Assembly (NCBI RefSeq): GCF_016865525.2
Contig: NZ_CP075169.1
Coordinates: 5,518,337 to 5,582,336 of the forward strand
Source of the DNA: Sodalis ligni
GTDB taxonomy: Bacteria; Pseudomonadota; Gammaproteobacteria; Enterobacterales; Enterobacteriaceae
DNA length: 64,000 bases
Direction: 5' to 3'
Shown: positions 1 to 9,400 of the stretch, piece by piece
Numbering within the stretch: position 1 is the stretch's first letter
Layout of the letters: each line of letters starts with the position of its first letter
The notes under the pieces: model-generated
Told to the model about the DNA's origin: nothing
Database searches by the model: none
Seen by the model: only the letters and a program-made list of their open reading frames with translations
Translations under genes and position numbers: made by a program

Positions 1-171
1 GTATTGTTGCAGTTCGGCCACCAACGCCTGCTGTCGTTGTCGTCCCTCCTCGTTATCGCGGCCGTTTATCGCCACGTTAAAACCGGCCCGCGCCAGGGCG
101 ACGGCGCAGCTTTTCCCTATCCCCCGGGTAGACCCGGTGATAAAGGCGACCGGTGGACCGGCATGGTTCAT
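1..171 (-). CDS. Short-chain dehydrogenase/reductase, N-terminal part only
   Basis: The reverse strand is open from an ATG at 171 to the window edge (57 codons), with a GGAGGT ribosome site about 8 bases upstream. The visible product starts MNHAGPPVAFITGSTRGIGK, which contains the TGxxxGIG dinucleotide-binding motif of classical SDR oxidoreductases at residues 13-19, followed by a short helix and a second strand ending VAING. The family uses NAD(P)H to reduce carbonyls or oxidise alcohols; the substrate cannot be told from this fragment. It is divergent from the TetR gene at 383, and the 211-bp gap carries two palindromic operators, so it is probably the repressed target of that regulator. 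The C-terminal two thirds lie outside the window. Confidence 0.85.
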   Translation of the reverse strand, partial: MNHAGPPVAFITGSTRGIGKSCAVALARAGFNVAINGRDNEEGRQRQQALVAELQQY

Positions 172-199
172 CTTTTTTTACCTCCGTAAATTGAACGCC

Positions 200-221
200 T
201 AATCAACCGGATAGTTGATTA
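200..221. promoter_or_regulatory. TetR-type operator 1
   Basis: Perfect inverted repeat TAATCAAC-N6-GTTGATTA in the gap between the SDR gene and the tetR-family gene. It lies 29 bp upstream of the SDR start codon and its sequence is repeated almost exactly at 269-290. A palindrome of this length in a divergent promoter next to a TetR gene is the usual layout of an autorepressor site. Binding by the neighbouring regulator is inferred. Confidence 0.75.
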
Positions 222-268
222 GCGAAGTATAACGTTACGGGACCGTTAAAAAGATGATCCACTTCGCA

Positions 269-290
269 TAATCAACCGGGCGGTTGACTA
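269..290. promoter_or_regulatory. TetR-type operator 2
   Basis: Second copy of the palindrome, TAATCAACCG-GG-CGGTTGACTA, with 10-bp arms and one mismatch. It starts exactly 69 bp after operator 1 and lies about 93 bp upstream of the tetR-family start codon. Each divergent gene therefore has its own site in one control region. Confidence 0.75.
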
Positions 291-382
291 AGGACCAGGC
301 GCGGGCGCAATATCGGCGGCAACCCATGGCATAGAGTGCCGATAGCAATTCATCGTTACGCATCATTTAGTGAGGAAATAAC

Positions 383-1039
383 ATGTCGGCTGACATCGGC
401 AGCAAACGCAAACGCGATCCCGCCCTGACCCAAAGCCGCATTCTGGCGGCGGCCCGCGAAGAGTTTGCCCAGAAGGGTTTCGACGGCGCCCGTGTGGAAA
501 AAATCGCCGCCGTCGCACAGGTCAATAAGCAACTGCTCTATCACTACTTTGAAAACAAAGACCGTCTGTTTACGCGGGTGCTGGAAGACGCCTACCGCGA
601 TATCCGGCAGCAGGAAGCCGCCCTGGCGCTGGATCATTTACCGGCGGATCAAGCGGTAATGGCGCTGGTGGAATTTACCTGGCGCTATTACCTGGCCCAT
701 CCGGAATTCATCCGTTTGCTCAACAGCGAAAATCAGATGCAGGCCCGTCATCTCAACCACTCCGCCGACGTGCTGCACATCAACGCCAGCTGGCTGGCTA
801 TCGCCAAAAACCTCCTGGCGCGCGGCCGCAGCGAAGGAACCCTCCGAGACGATATAGACGCCATGCAGCTGAATATCAACATTTCGGCGCTGGGCTTCTT
901 TTACCTGATCAACAGCGCCACCCTGTCCCTGGTCTATCAACGGGACCTGACCGCCGCGCAGGCCCTGGAAGATCGCCTGGCGGTGATGAAGGATACTGTC
1001 CGCTGCTGGCTAAGACCCATTAGCCGGGCGCAGGCTTGA
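383..1039 (+). CDS. TetR/AcrR-family transcriptional regulator
   Basis: A 218-residue protein of the length usual for TetR repressors. Residues about 14-60 form the DNA-binding three-helix domain: ILAAAREEFAQKGFDG, then the helix-turn-helix VEKIAAVAQVNKQLLYHYF, then the ENKDRLF cap typical of the family. The rest is the all-helical ligand and dimer domain, rich in aromatic residues, ligand unknown. The ATG is preceded by TGAGGA 6-12 bases upstream. It is divergent from the SDR gene, with two matching 22-bp palindromes between them, so autoregulation plus control of the SDR gene is the likely role. The C-terminal domain resembles RutR/CerR-like members, but I cannot assign a specific orthologue. 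Confidence 0.92.
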   Translation: MSADIGSKRKRDPALTQSRILAAAREEFAQKGFDGARVEKIAAVAQVNKQLLYHYFENKDRLFTRVLEDAYRDIRQQEAALALDHLPADQAVMALVEFTWRYYLAHPEFIRLLNSENQMQARHLNHSADVLHINASWLAIAKNLLARGRSEGTLRDDIDAMQLNINISALGFFYLINSATLSLVYQRDLTAAQALEDRLAVMKDTVRCWLRPISRAQA

Positions 1040-1167
1040 TAATCCCTTGGCCGGTTAACGTTGGCGCGCTTAGTGAGCGGAAACAAGGGTTACCAGAATC
1101 AAGGGCTGGTGCTTTGGCAGGGACATATCCCTATATGAGGTATTGACTCCCCTTGCCCCTCGCCATA

Positions 1168-1181
1168 TAGTTAGCAAACTA
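1168..1181. promoter_or_regulatory. SlyA/MarR-type operator upstream of the efflux operon
   Basis: TAGTT-AGCA-AACTA is an inverted repeat that contains TTAGCAAACTA, close to the TTAGCAAGCTAA consensus of SlyA sites. It lies directly before the first two in-frame ATG codons of the marR-like gene (1191, 1206), which argues that the true start is downstream of it. In E. coli slyA is adjacent to the homologous ydhIJK efflux genes. Confidence 0.6.
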
Positions 1182-1190
1182 CCTAATTAT

Positions 1191-1697
1191 ATGCTACGCA
1201 TAATCATGACCTTGCCAAAAAATCGCGAACAGGCATTAATGACCCTCACCGTCGCCCTGGGATTATTGCAGCGGGCATATCGGGCTAAGGCCGACAAAGT
1301 GGTGGCGCCGCTGGGCCTGTCAACCGCCATGGCCTGGCCGCTGGTGCTGATTGGCCGTCATCCGGAAGGCATTCGCCCCGGCGGCCTGTCGGAAGAGTTG
1401 GGTATCGAAGGGCCCTCGCTGGTGCGCTCGCTGAATCAGCTGGTGGATGCCGATCTGGTCCTGCGCCAGGAGGATAAGGTAGACAAACGCGCCAAAATTC
1501 TGTGCCTGACGCCTGCGGGCAACGCCATTCGGACCCGGATCGAAGACCTGCTCAACGAGCTGCGCGCCGAATTGTTCGATGGGGTATCCGACGAAGACGT
1601 CCAGGCCTGTTTGCGTACATTTTGTGTGCTTGAGAAACGTTTAGGTATCAATGGTTCCTCTTCCATCGATGCCGAGAAAATGACAGATACGCCCTGA
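1191..1697 (+). CDS. MarR/SlyA-family transcriptional regulator
   Basis: About 168 residues with the winged-helix order of MarR proteins: an N-terminal dimer helix (LLQRAYRAKADKVVAPLGLS), the recognition region GGLSEELGIEGPSLVRSLNQ, and a wing with the family signature VDKRAKILCLTPAG. MarR proteins repress adjacent efflux genes and let go when they bind phenolic compounds. The reading frame is open back to a TTG at 1143, but a SlyA-like operator sits at 1168-1181, so I start at ATG 1191; ATG 1206 is equally possible and neither has a strong ribosome site. The stop abuts the ATG of the FUSC gene (TGAATG), so this is the first gene of a five-gene efflux operon that it probably regulates. Confidence 0.88.
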   Translation: MLRIIMTLPKNREQALMTLTVALGLLQRAYRAKADKVVAPLGLSTAMAWPLVLIGRHPEGIRPGGLSEELGIEGPSLVRSLNQLVDADLVLRQEDKVDKRAKILCLTPAGNAIRTRIEDLLNELRAELFDGVSDEDVQACLRTFCVLEKRLGINGSSSIDAEKMTDTP

Positions 1698-3800
1698 ATG
1701 ACGATGACCATGCCGACGATTAAGCTGTTCTCTCGCGCCGAGATCATCTATTCCCTCAAAAGCTTTACCGCTGCCATGCTGGCGTTATATCTGGCCAGCC
1801 GCGCCGGGCTGCCCAACAGTTTTTGGTCATTATTGACGGTCTATGTCGTAAGCCAGCCGCTGGCGGGCATGGTGCGCTCAAAAGCGGTCTATCGCCTGTG
1901 CGGCACCTTTATCGGCAGCACCGCGACGGTGTTTCTGATCCCGACGCTGTCCAATGCTCCGGTGCTGTTATCCCTGGCGATGGCGCTGTGGGTTAGTGTC
2001 TGCCTGTTTGTGTCCCTGATGGACAGGACCCCCCGCTCCTATACGTTTATGCTGGCCGGTTATACCGCGGCGTTAATCGGTTTTCCCACGGTACAAACGC
2101 CTGATCTGATTTTCAACACCGCCGTGACCCGCGTGGAGGAAATCAGCCTGGGCATCCTGTGCGCGACCCTGCTGCACAGCGTGGTGCTGCCCACCGGCTT
2201 GACCAACAGCGTGATGGGCCTGCTGGATAAAACCCTGACCGATACCCGGCGCTGGCTGAAGGATATCTTTTCCACCGAGGCACCGGTTCCCAAGGAAGAA
2301 TATGACGCTATATCCGCGTCCCGTCTGCGGCTGTCGGTGGATATCACCCAATTACGCCTGCTGGCCACCCATATCCCCTACGATACGGGAAACCTCACCT
2401 GGACCGCGGGGGCGGTTCGCGCCATGCAGGACCGGGTGGCGGAACTTATCCCCACGCTCTCGGCTGTGGAAGACCGGCTTAAGGCGCTGTACAAGGCCGA
2501 AGGGAGCTTCAGCCCGGACGTCGTGGCGGTGGTTGACCGCATCAGCCAGTGGCTGATGGAGCACGATCCGCTGACCGCCGGCGTTGATCAGGCCCAACCT
2601 CTTACCGCGGCGGAGTTTAACGATCAGCGCCTGCAATTAAGGGATGCCATACAGCGGCTGGAGTCTGGTTCAGAGCAGACGCCATGGTCGCGGGCGCTGA
2701 GGATTTCACTGGCAAGCTATCTGGAAGAACTGGTGTTGAAATGGCAGGCCTGCATGATATTGCGCCAGGATATTACCCAGGGGATGCGCCACGGGGTGAT
2801 GCCCCGCCGCCGTATCGCCGCCATCGGTAACCGGGTGCTCCATCGCGATCTCGGCATGGCGCTGCTGTCGTCGCTGGCGGCGTTTATCGCCATCGGTTTC
2901 TGCTGTCTGTTCTGGATTATGCTCGGCTGGGATTCCGGGGCGACGGCCGCCATGATGGCGGCGGTCTTTTGCAGCTTTTTCGCGGTGATGGACGACCCGG
3001 TGCCCGCCATTAACAATTTCCTGAAATACACCTTTTGGTCAGCGCCTCTCTCGGCCATTTATATCCTGGTGCTGCTGCCCATGGTGCAGGACTTCGGCAT
3101 GCTGGTGCTGGTTTGCGCGCCGCTGTTCATTGTCCTGGGCTGCTATAGCGCCCGGCCGGCCCTGCTGATGGTCGCCCTGCCGCTGCTGTTCGGCGTGGCC
3201 GGCACACTCTCGTCCCATGACACCGACCACGCGGATGTTATTACCTTTATCAACAGCACCACGGCACAACTGTTCGGCACCTTTGTGGCGGCTCGAGTGA
3301 CCCAGTTATTCCGTTCAGTGGGAGCCGACTGGAGCGCCAGGCGCATCCGCAAGGCCATCCGCCGGGATCTGGTGGTCATGTCCAGCGGAAACCGCACGCA
3401 TCAGCTGCAGATTTTCGCCGTCCGCATGGTGGACCGTATCGGGTTATTGGTGACCCGTATCGCCCAGGGGGAAGTCACCCGCAATAATATTATCGCCCGC
3501 GAAACCCTGCGGGATCTTCGTCTGGGCACCAATGTCATCGCCCTTCAGCAGGCGCGCAGAGCTTTTCCCTCCATCGGTTTTCCCGCCCTGCTGGCCCAAT
3601 TGGCCGCCCTTTTCCGCACCGCCGAAAACCAGCCCGCGGGGACCTTACTGGCCGCCATTGACGGCGCCTTGACGGAAATCCTCAGGATGCCGGAAAAATC
3701 CGCGCACTGGCGCACCGCCATCACCGCGCTGGTGGGGCTGCGCCATAATCTGTTCCCCGACGCTCCCGTCAAACTGCTCGCCGCGGGAGAAACGGCATGA
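1698..3800 (+). CDS. FUSC-family inner-membrane efflux protein (YdhK/AaeB-like)
   Basis: 700 residues, the normal length for YdhK/AaeB. Two hydrophobic blocks of about six membrane segments each (roughly residues 15-165 and 375-520) are separated by a soluble helical region, and a second soluble domain follows. This is the duplicated layout of the fusaric acid resistance/aromatic acid exporter family. These proteins export hydroxylated aromatic acids and related compounds from the cytoplasm with an HlyD adaptor. The gene follows the MarR stop without a gap and its last codons overlap the DUF1656 start (ATGA), so the genes are translationally coupled. The substrate here is unknown; export of plant phenolics would be consistent with SlyA-type control. 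Confidence 0.9.
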   Translation: MTMTMPTIKLFSRAEIIYSLKSFTAAMLALYLASRAGLPNSFWSLLTVYVVSQPLAGMVRSKAVYRLCGTFIGSTATVFLIPTLSNAPVLLSLAMALWVSVCLFVSLMDRTPRSYTFMLAGYTAALIGFPTVQTPDLIFNTAVTRVEEISLGILCATLLHSVVLPTGLTNSVMGLLDKTLTDTRRWLKDIFSTEAPVPKEEYDAISASRLRLSVDITQLRLLATHIPYDTGNLTWTAGAVRAMQDRVAELIPTLSAVEDRLKALYKAEGSFSPDVVAVVDRISQWLMEHDPLTAGVDQAQPLTAAEFNDQRLQLRDAIQRLESGSEQTPWSRALRISLASYLEELVLKWQACMILRQDITQGMRHGVMPRRRIAAIGNRVLHRDLGMALLSSLAAFIAIGFCCLFWIMLGWDSGATAAMMAAVFCSFFAVMDDPVPAINNFLKYTFWSAPLSAIYILVLLPMVQDFGMLVLVCAPLFIVLGCYSARPALLMVALPLLFGVAGTLSSHDTDHADVITFINSTTAQLFGTFVAARVTQLFRSVGADWSARRIRKAIRRDLVVMSSGNRTHQLQIFAVRMVDRIGLLVTRIAQGEVTRNNIIARETLRDLRLGTNVIALQQARRAFPSIGFPALLAQLAALFRTAENQPAGTLLAAIDGALTEILRMPEKSAHWRTAITALVGLRHNLFPDAPVKLLAAGETA

Positions 3801-4006
3801 TCGGTGAAGCCAGTTTCTACGGCCTCTATATCCCCTGGTTAATGCTGCTGTCGCTGGCCACGCTGGCGGTATTCTGGCTGGTACGGCGCCTGCTGTTTAT
3901 CGTCGGCTTCTATCGCTGGGTCTGGCATCCGGCGCTGTTCGATATCGCCGTCTATTTTCTTCTGCTCTACGGGATGACTCATGTTACTTTTTTTGTTCAG
4001 CGATAA
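3797..4006 (+). CDS. DUF1656 small membrane protein (YdhI/AaeX-like)
   Basis: 69 residues with two hydrophobic segments, at about residues 13-35 and 48-66, matching the DUF1656 family (E. coli YdhI, AaeX). Members nearly always sit between a FUSC gene and an HlyD gene, as here, and are thought to be a small accessory subunit of the pump; their exact role is not known. The start overlaps the FUSC stop by four bases (ATGA), and HlyD starts 6 bp after its stop. Confidence 0.88.
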   Translation: MIGEASFYGLYIPWLMLLSLATLAVFWLVRRLLFIVGFYRWVWHPALFDIAVYFLLLYGMTHVTFFVQR

Positions 4007-4012
4007 TTTGCG

Positions 4013-4942
4013 ATGAAATCTGAATTAATGACTTTACGCACACGCCAATTCATTCGGGTATTCATCACCTTGCTGGTCACCCTGGCGGCCATCTGGGCAG
4101 TGTTGAAACTCTGGGATCATTACGAACTGGCGCCCTGGACCCGAGATGGACGGGTACGGGCCAATGTAGTGGTCATTGCGCCGGATGTTTCCGGTCTGGT
4201 AACCGACGTGGCGATTCAGGATAACCAGCGGGTAACCGCCGGTTCGCTGCTGTTCGAGGTGGATCACAGCCGTTACGCATTGGCGGTGCGGCAGGCGCAG
4301 GTGGCCCTCGACTCGCAGCGCATCGCCATCGCCCAGGCCCAGCGCGAAGACAAACGCAACGCCCAATTGGGCACGCTGGTGCCTTTGGAGGAGCGCGAAC
4401 GGACACAAACCCGCCTGGAACAGGCGCAAAACGCCCTGGCCCAGGCCGAAGTGGCGCTGGATAGCGCTAAGCTGAACCTGCAGCGAGCCCAGATCAGATC
4501 CCCCGTGGACGGTATTGTCACCAATCTCGATCTGCGGCAGGGCAGTTACGCCACCACCGGCAAACCGGTTCTGGCCCTGGTAGACGTTGGTTCGATGTAT
4601 GTGGAAGGCTATTTTGAAGAGACCAAGCTGCCGCGCATTCATATCGGCGATCCGGTGCGGGTAATTCCCATGGGCGGCCACGGCTCCTTCACCGGCACCG
4701 TGCAAAGCGTCGCGGCGGGCATCGCCGAACGCGACCGGCTTACCGGCGACAATCTGCTGCCCAGCGTCAACCCTACATTTAACTGGGTACGTTTGGCGCA
4801 GCGGGTGCCGGTCCGGGTGAAAATCAATGCTTCGGATATCGCTCGCCAGCGTCTGGTGGCGGGCCAAACCGTCACCGTGGAAGTCACCGCCCCTAACGCC
4901 GGCGGCATCGGCGGCCTGACGTTTATCCGGCAGGGACAATAA
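4013..4942 (+). CDS. HlyD/EmrA-family periplasmic adaptor (YdhJ/AaeA-like)
   Basis: 309 residues. One N-terminal membrane anchor at about residues 12-32 is followed by the barrel-sandwich motif (VIAPDVSGLVTDVAIQDNQ, then RVTAGSLLFEVD), an Ala/Gln-rich coiled coil at about 95-165, and the returning lipoyl half IRSPVDGIVTNLDLRQGSY. This is the membrane-fusion subunit that links the inner-membrane FUSC protein to the outer-membrane channel. The length and order match E. coli YdhJ and AaeA. It lies 6 bp after DUF1656 and 2 bp before the outer-membrane gene. A second ATG at 4028 is a possible start. Confidence 0.92.
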   Translation: MKSELMTLRTRQFIRVFITLLVTLAAIWAVLKLWDHYELAPWTRDGRVRANVVVIAPDVSGLVTDVAIQDNQRVTAGSLLFEVDHSRYALAVRQAQVALDSQRIAIAQAQREDKRNAQLGTLVPLEERERTQTRLEQAQNALAQAEVALDSAKLNLQRAQIRSPVDGIVTNLDLRQGSYATTGKPVLALVDVGSMYVEGYFEETKLPRIHIGDPVRVIPMGGHGSFTGTVQSVAAGIAERDRLTGDNLLPSVNPTFNWVRLAQRVPVRVKINASDIARQRLVAGQTVTVEVTAPNAGGIGGLTFIRQGQ

Positions 4943-4944
4943 GC

Positions 4945-6474
4945 ATGCCGGATTTCGCCTGCAAGCCCACGGCCCGCCAAGCGGGCGCGTTATTAAAAAG
5001 AGCCCTCTTACCCTTGGCGCTGGCGGGATTGTCCGCCTGCGCCATGCTCCCGGTCGGGCCGGACTACCGTCCGCCCGCATCGCCGCTGCTTCATCGCGCC
5101 GGCGGCCAGCCCCTGCTGAACGCGGGGGACAATTCCCAGTCCGCTACGGCCGATGCGCAACCGCTGCCGGATCATTGGTGGCGGCTGTACCGGGATGACC
5201 GTCTGGACAGCCTGGTGCGCCAGGCGCTGGCGCATAATACCGATTTACGTATTGCACAGGCCGACCTGGAACGCGAGCTTGCACTGTTAAAAGAAGCCGG
5301 CAGCGCCCGCTACCCTGCCCTGTCGGCCAATGCCGAACCCAGCTTCGGCCACCCATCCGGCGTCGCGCTGCTGGCGCCGGATTATGTCCCGCCCAATACC
5401 TGGAACTATGACAGCGGCTTGAATCTCTCCTATCAGGTGGATTTATTCGGGCAGATACAACGGGCCATCGAAGCGGCCGATGCCGACAGCCAGGCGGCTC
5501 GGGCCGCCCTGGATCTGGTAAAAATCAACGTGGCCGCCAATACCGCCCGCGCTTACGCCGAAGTATGCGCCACCGGTTTACAGCTCCAGACCGCCCGCCG
5601 CTCCATCGACCTGCAACAGCAATCGGCGACCTTGACCGATCGACTGCTCCAGGCCGGACGCACCGGCGAACTGGATACCCTGCGGGCCAGGGCGCAATTG
5701 CAGCAGTTGCAAGCGGCGATACCGCCGCTACAGGCTAGACAGCAGAATGCCCTGTTCCGGCTGGCTACGCTCACCGGCGCCTTGGCGCAGGATTTCCCCC
5801 GGGATGTGGCGGATTGCGTTTCGCCGCCGCAGCTGACGCGGCTTATCCCGGTGGGAGACGGCGCGGCATTATTGCGCCGCCGTCCGGATATCCGCCAGAA
5901 CGAACGCCGTCTGGCCGCGGCTACCGCCCGGGTCGGCGTGGCGATGGCCGATCTTTACCCGAAAATCACCTTGGGGTTGGCCGGCAGCTCCGCCGGCTAT
6001 ATGAAAGATATCGGCGGAGGCGACACCTACGGCTGGAGTCTAGGCCCGCTGATTTCGTGGACCCTGCCCAACACCGGCGCGGTTCAGGCGCGCATCGCCC
6101 AGGCACAGGCCGGAGTACAGGGAGATCTGGCGCGCTTTGACGGTTCCGTCCTGACGGCGGTGGGGGAAGTTGAAACGGCGCTGAACAATTACGCCCGCGA
6201 GCTGGACCGGCATCAGGCCCTGCTGGCGGCCGCAGGTGAAACCCGACAGGTGGCGGAAAAAACCCGCATGCTCTATGCCAGCGGCAAAATAGGCTATCTG
6301 GATGTACTGGACGCCGAACGGGGTATGGCCGCCAGCGATGCCGCCCTGGCGCAATCATCAGGCCAACTGGTGGACGATCAGGTGTTGCTGTTCCTGGCGC
6401 TGGGGGGAGGCTGGCAAGATATCCCCGCCGCCGGCGCGCCAACACCCGCCAAGAGTGAAAAAGCGGGGGGCTGA
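4945..6474 (+). CDS. Outer-membrane efflux lipoprotein (NodT/OprM family)
   Basis: 509 residues. A signal peptide ends in the lipobox LSAC at about residues 29-32, so the mature protein is a lipoprotein, followed by the family start PVGPDYRPP. Two repeats of the TolC-type outer-membrane efflux fold follow, each with a long coiled coil; typical motifs are LRRRPDIRQNERRLAAATA and ADLYPKITL in the middle. It provides the trans-outer-membrane channel for the FUSC/HlyD pump encoded upstream. E. coli ydhIJK has no outer-membrane gene of its own, so this five-gene version is self-sufficient, like mdtNOP. The stop lies inside a hairpin that serves as terminator for the convergent gene. Confidence 0.92.
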   Translation: MPDFACKPTARQAGALLKRALLPLALAGLSACAMLPVGPDYRPPASPLLHRAGGQPLLNAGDNSQSATADAQPLPDHWWRLYRDDRLDSLVRQALAHNTDLRIAQADLERELALLKEAGSARYPALSANAEPSFGHPSGVALLAPDYVPPNTWNYDSGLNLSYQVDLFGQIQRAIEAADADSQAARAALDLVKINVAANTARAYAEVCATGLQLQTARRSIDLQQQSATLTDRLLQAGRTGELDTLRARAQLQQLQAAIPPLQARQQNALFRLATLTGALAQDFPRDVADCVSPPQLTRLIPVGDGAALLRRRPDIRQNERRLAAATARVGVAMADLYPKITLGLAGSSAGYMKDIGGGDTYGWSLGPLISWTLPNTGAVQARIAQAQAGVQGDLARFDGSVLTAVGEVETALNNYARELDRHQALLAAAGETRQVAEKTRMLYASGKIGYLDVLDAERGMAASDAALAQSSGQLVDDQVLLFLALGGGWQDIPAAGAPTPAKSEKAGG

Positions 6475-6484
6475 GCGCCCCCGC
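6458..6484 (-). terminator. Rho-independent terminator of LRR gene copy 1
   Basis: Read on the reverse strand, GCGGGGG-CGCTCA-GCCCCCCGC forms a GC-rich hairpin followed by five T residues. It lies just downstream of the LRR stop at 6493 and overlaps the last codons of the convergent outer-membrane efflux gene. Confidence 0.7.
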
Positions 6485-6492
6485 CCCTCTGC

Positions 6493-9400
6493 CTAGCCGT
6501 TTCGTATAAACATCACCGACGAAGGCAGATTGTCAGGCCTGCCCGGTACATACGTGTAACTGACATCAATTTCTTGCAGCTCCGAAGGAAATTTTTGCGG
6601 CAATCGAGAGAGTCTATTATGAGTGATGTGGAGGACTTGTAAGGACGGTGGCAGCATATCATCGGTCAGCTCGGTAATTTTATTATAATTGACCGACAGC
6701 GATGTTATTCCTGGCGGTAACATCTTGGGCAGCGATGAGATTTGGTTATTGTTCGCCCACAAAATTTGCAAATTCAACGGCAAATTGTGCGGTAGGACAC
6801 TTAACCTATTTGCAGAGACCTGCAGCTGATACAAATTTGGCGGAAAAACAATGGGTAAAAAGGTAAGGAAATTATGTGAGACTAATAACTTTTTTAAGTT
6901 TGGCGGAAGTAACTGGGGGAGTGTATCCAAATAATTATGGCAGGCATCCAAATAAACCAAGTTTTTGGACAGAACCCCTGGCAAAAAACGTAATTTATTA
7001 TTAGAGATGTTTATATGTTTAATTCCTGGCGGGATTTCAGACGACAGGCGCATCAGCCCATTATGGCTAACGTCCAACATTTCCAAATTGCTCGGCAGAA
7101 AATCCGGCAAAAGTACCAATTTATTATTGTTGGCGATAAGGCACGACAGCCCCTGAGGTAGAGGTATAGGCAATCGATGTAAATGATTAACGCTCACATC
7201 CAGATAAACCAACGACTCGGGTAAGCGAGGCAACGACGTCAGCGCATTCCAGCTCAAATCCAGATGGGTAAGTACCGAGGATTGAAGTTCGGCCACGCTA
7301 GTCAAAACGTTATGGGATGCATCCAGTGCTATCAGCGTATCGGGAAGAGGGTCTGGCAGAACATTCAGATAGTTATTACTGAGGTGAAGCCATTCCACTC
7401 CCCCCGGCAAAGGCGTATTCAAAACCTTAATACCGTTGGAGCTGAGATCGAGATGGAGAACATCATCAGGCAAAAAGGAGGGTAGATTCTAAATTGAATC
7501 CCGCCAGAGAAAGATAATGGTTACCCTGATCAAAATAAGCGTTTAGAATTTCACATGCGAACCATCGCCTGCTCTGTGGAGGGGACTCAAGCAGCCATTT
7601 TTTCCATCCGGCAGAATACTGTTCAAGCAACACAGCCAATCTTTCCTCAGCCTGGATCTTTAGACTGAATAAACCGGCATGGGTGTTAGCGTAGCGGGTG
7701 GCAATGAGCGACAAATGTTGCAATGGGCGGACGCCAAGGTGTCGGATGACGTGCGTTCTGACAACCTGTGATCGGGCAAGCAAAGAAATGACGTCGTTCA
7801 CCTCTGCCCGCGCCAATAAATTTTGCGCTCTCGCGGTCAACATGTTCGATGACGACACATAAGAGGACCAGACGCTTTCGCTCAGACCGAGCTGTTGAAG
7901 AAAGTTCTCCTTTCGCACTGGATTATTTTGCCAGATATTGTCCAGCCAACGTAGCAGATGATCCGCGGTCACCGGGGAGGCGGGTTGAACGGCCGGCGGC
8001 AGATTGCCGCTGTCCGCGGCCAGGTTTTTGGCGTATTTCGCGGCCCCGCGGCCGCTTAATCCCGTGACTAAAATATTTTTCAGATGCTGCGCCATCGGTT
8101 TGGGTACGGCATGCAAGATACCCGTGGCGGAAAGGGTATATTTCTTACCGAATACGTCCCCGGTAAGGGGATCTACCTGTGCGTAGACCGGCTGTCGATT
8201 AAACCTGCCACCCGCCAATTTCCTGATTGGTAAATCTTTATCAAGACCCGGCAGACGGCCGGTTTTGATTATATTGCCAGAAGCCGGAACGTCCTGCCGC
8301 GATAAAACGGCATCCAGGGAGGGTAAGACTTTTTTCCACGCCGGCAGCGTCTGTTTCATTATCTGGGCCGCCGCCGCAATTCGGCGGAAGGCGCCTATTC
8401 CTATCTTGCTCGTTAATTCCACACCGGGATCAATGCTTCTGAGTGCGGACAAGCCCAACTGAATCAAAGACTTACGATTCAACTCCTCCGCTGCGGGCAA
8501 TATGCCGTGACGGGTAAATTGAAGGGTGCCTTGGCGTATAGCGACTTTTAGCATTTCACGGGCGGCAAGGGAACTCATGGTTGCCCGTAACGCCATCATC
8601 CCTCCCCATACCCCTTGTTGACCGAACCGGGCAGCCAGTCCCATGCCCTGCCCAGCAAGCGGCAACAAAACAAACATGTCTATCGCGCAGGACAGCGAGG
8701 CTTCCCTTTTTTCATCCTTAATGTCGTTGATACAATTGTAAAAGGGAATTAACGAGAGCAGAAACCGTTTCGTTTTCTCAGCGCCGGTCTCTTCATATCC
8801 CAACTCATGAAGATTATTGAGGAATTTTTTTCGGTGATTCTTAATGAGCTGTCCTACCAATTGCTCTAAAGGTTCATGGGTATTTTTCAATAATTGAGCG
8901 TTATAGATATTATCGTATACCTTTAATTTATAATCTCTATCCCCATAGAGTTTCTCTTCATCAGCCATTAATTCACGATATAAACTTTCTTGGTAATCCA
9001 CCCGCAACAATCTATAATTATCGTCAATAAATTTCAATGCATAAATTCTTTTTCTCTCTTTATTGAAGGCAATAAATAAATCCACTGTGGAGGCTAACTG
9101 GACGGTATAAGCGCGCCGGGGCACTACCCGAGCAAACATCTGTTTACGGATATTATCGAATGCCGAAAATACAGCAGAGGCTGTATAAATCTTCGCCCCG
9201 CGCATAAAATCAATTTCATCTATTGCCGATTTTTCAAAAGATAATGCAACCATCAGCGTATCCACCGCGGCATATTTTGTAGCGATATCTTCATTTTGCC
9301 GATTAAAAAGCTGAGTGGCATCACCGGGTAAAGAATTTTCAGGGTAACTGTCAGCAAGGCAAAATGGGGCCGAAGTCAATTTATCAGCGGTGACAATCTG

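Noticed and set aside
4034..5080. 348-codon open frame on the minus strand
   Set aside because: Antisense to the HlyD and outer-membrane genes, with no ribosome site and no recognisable motif.
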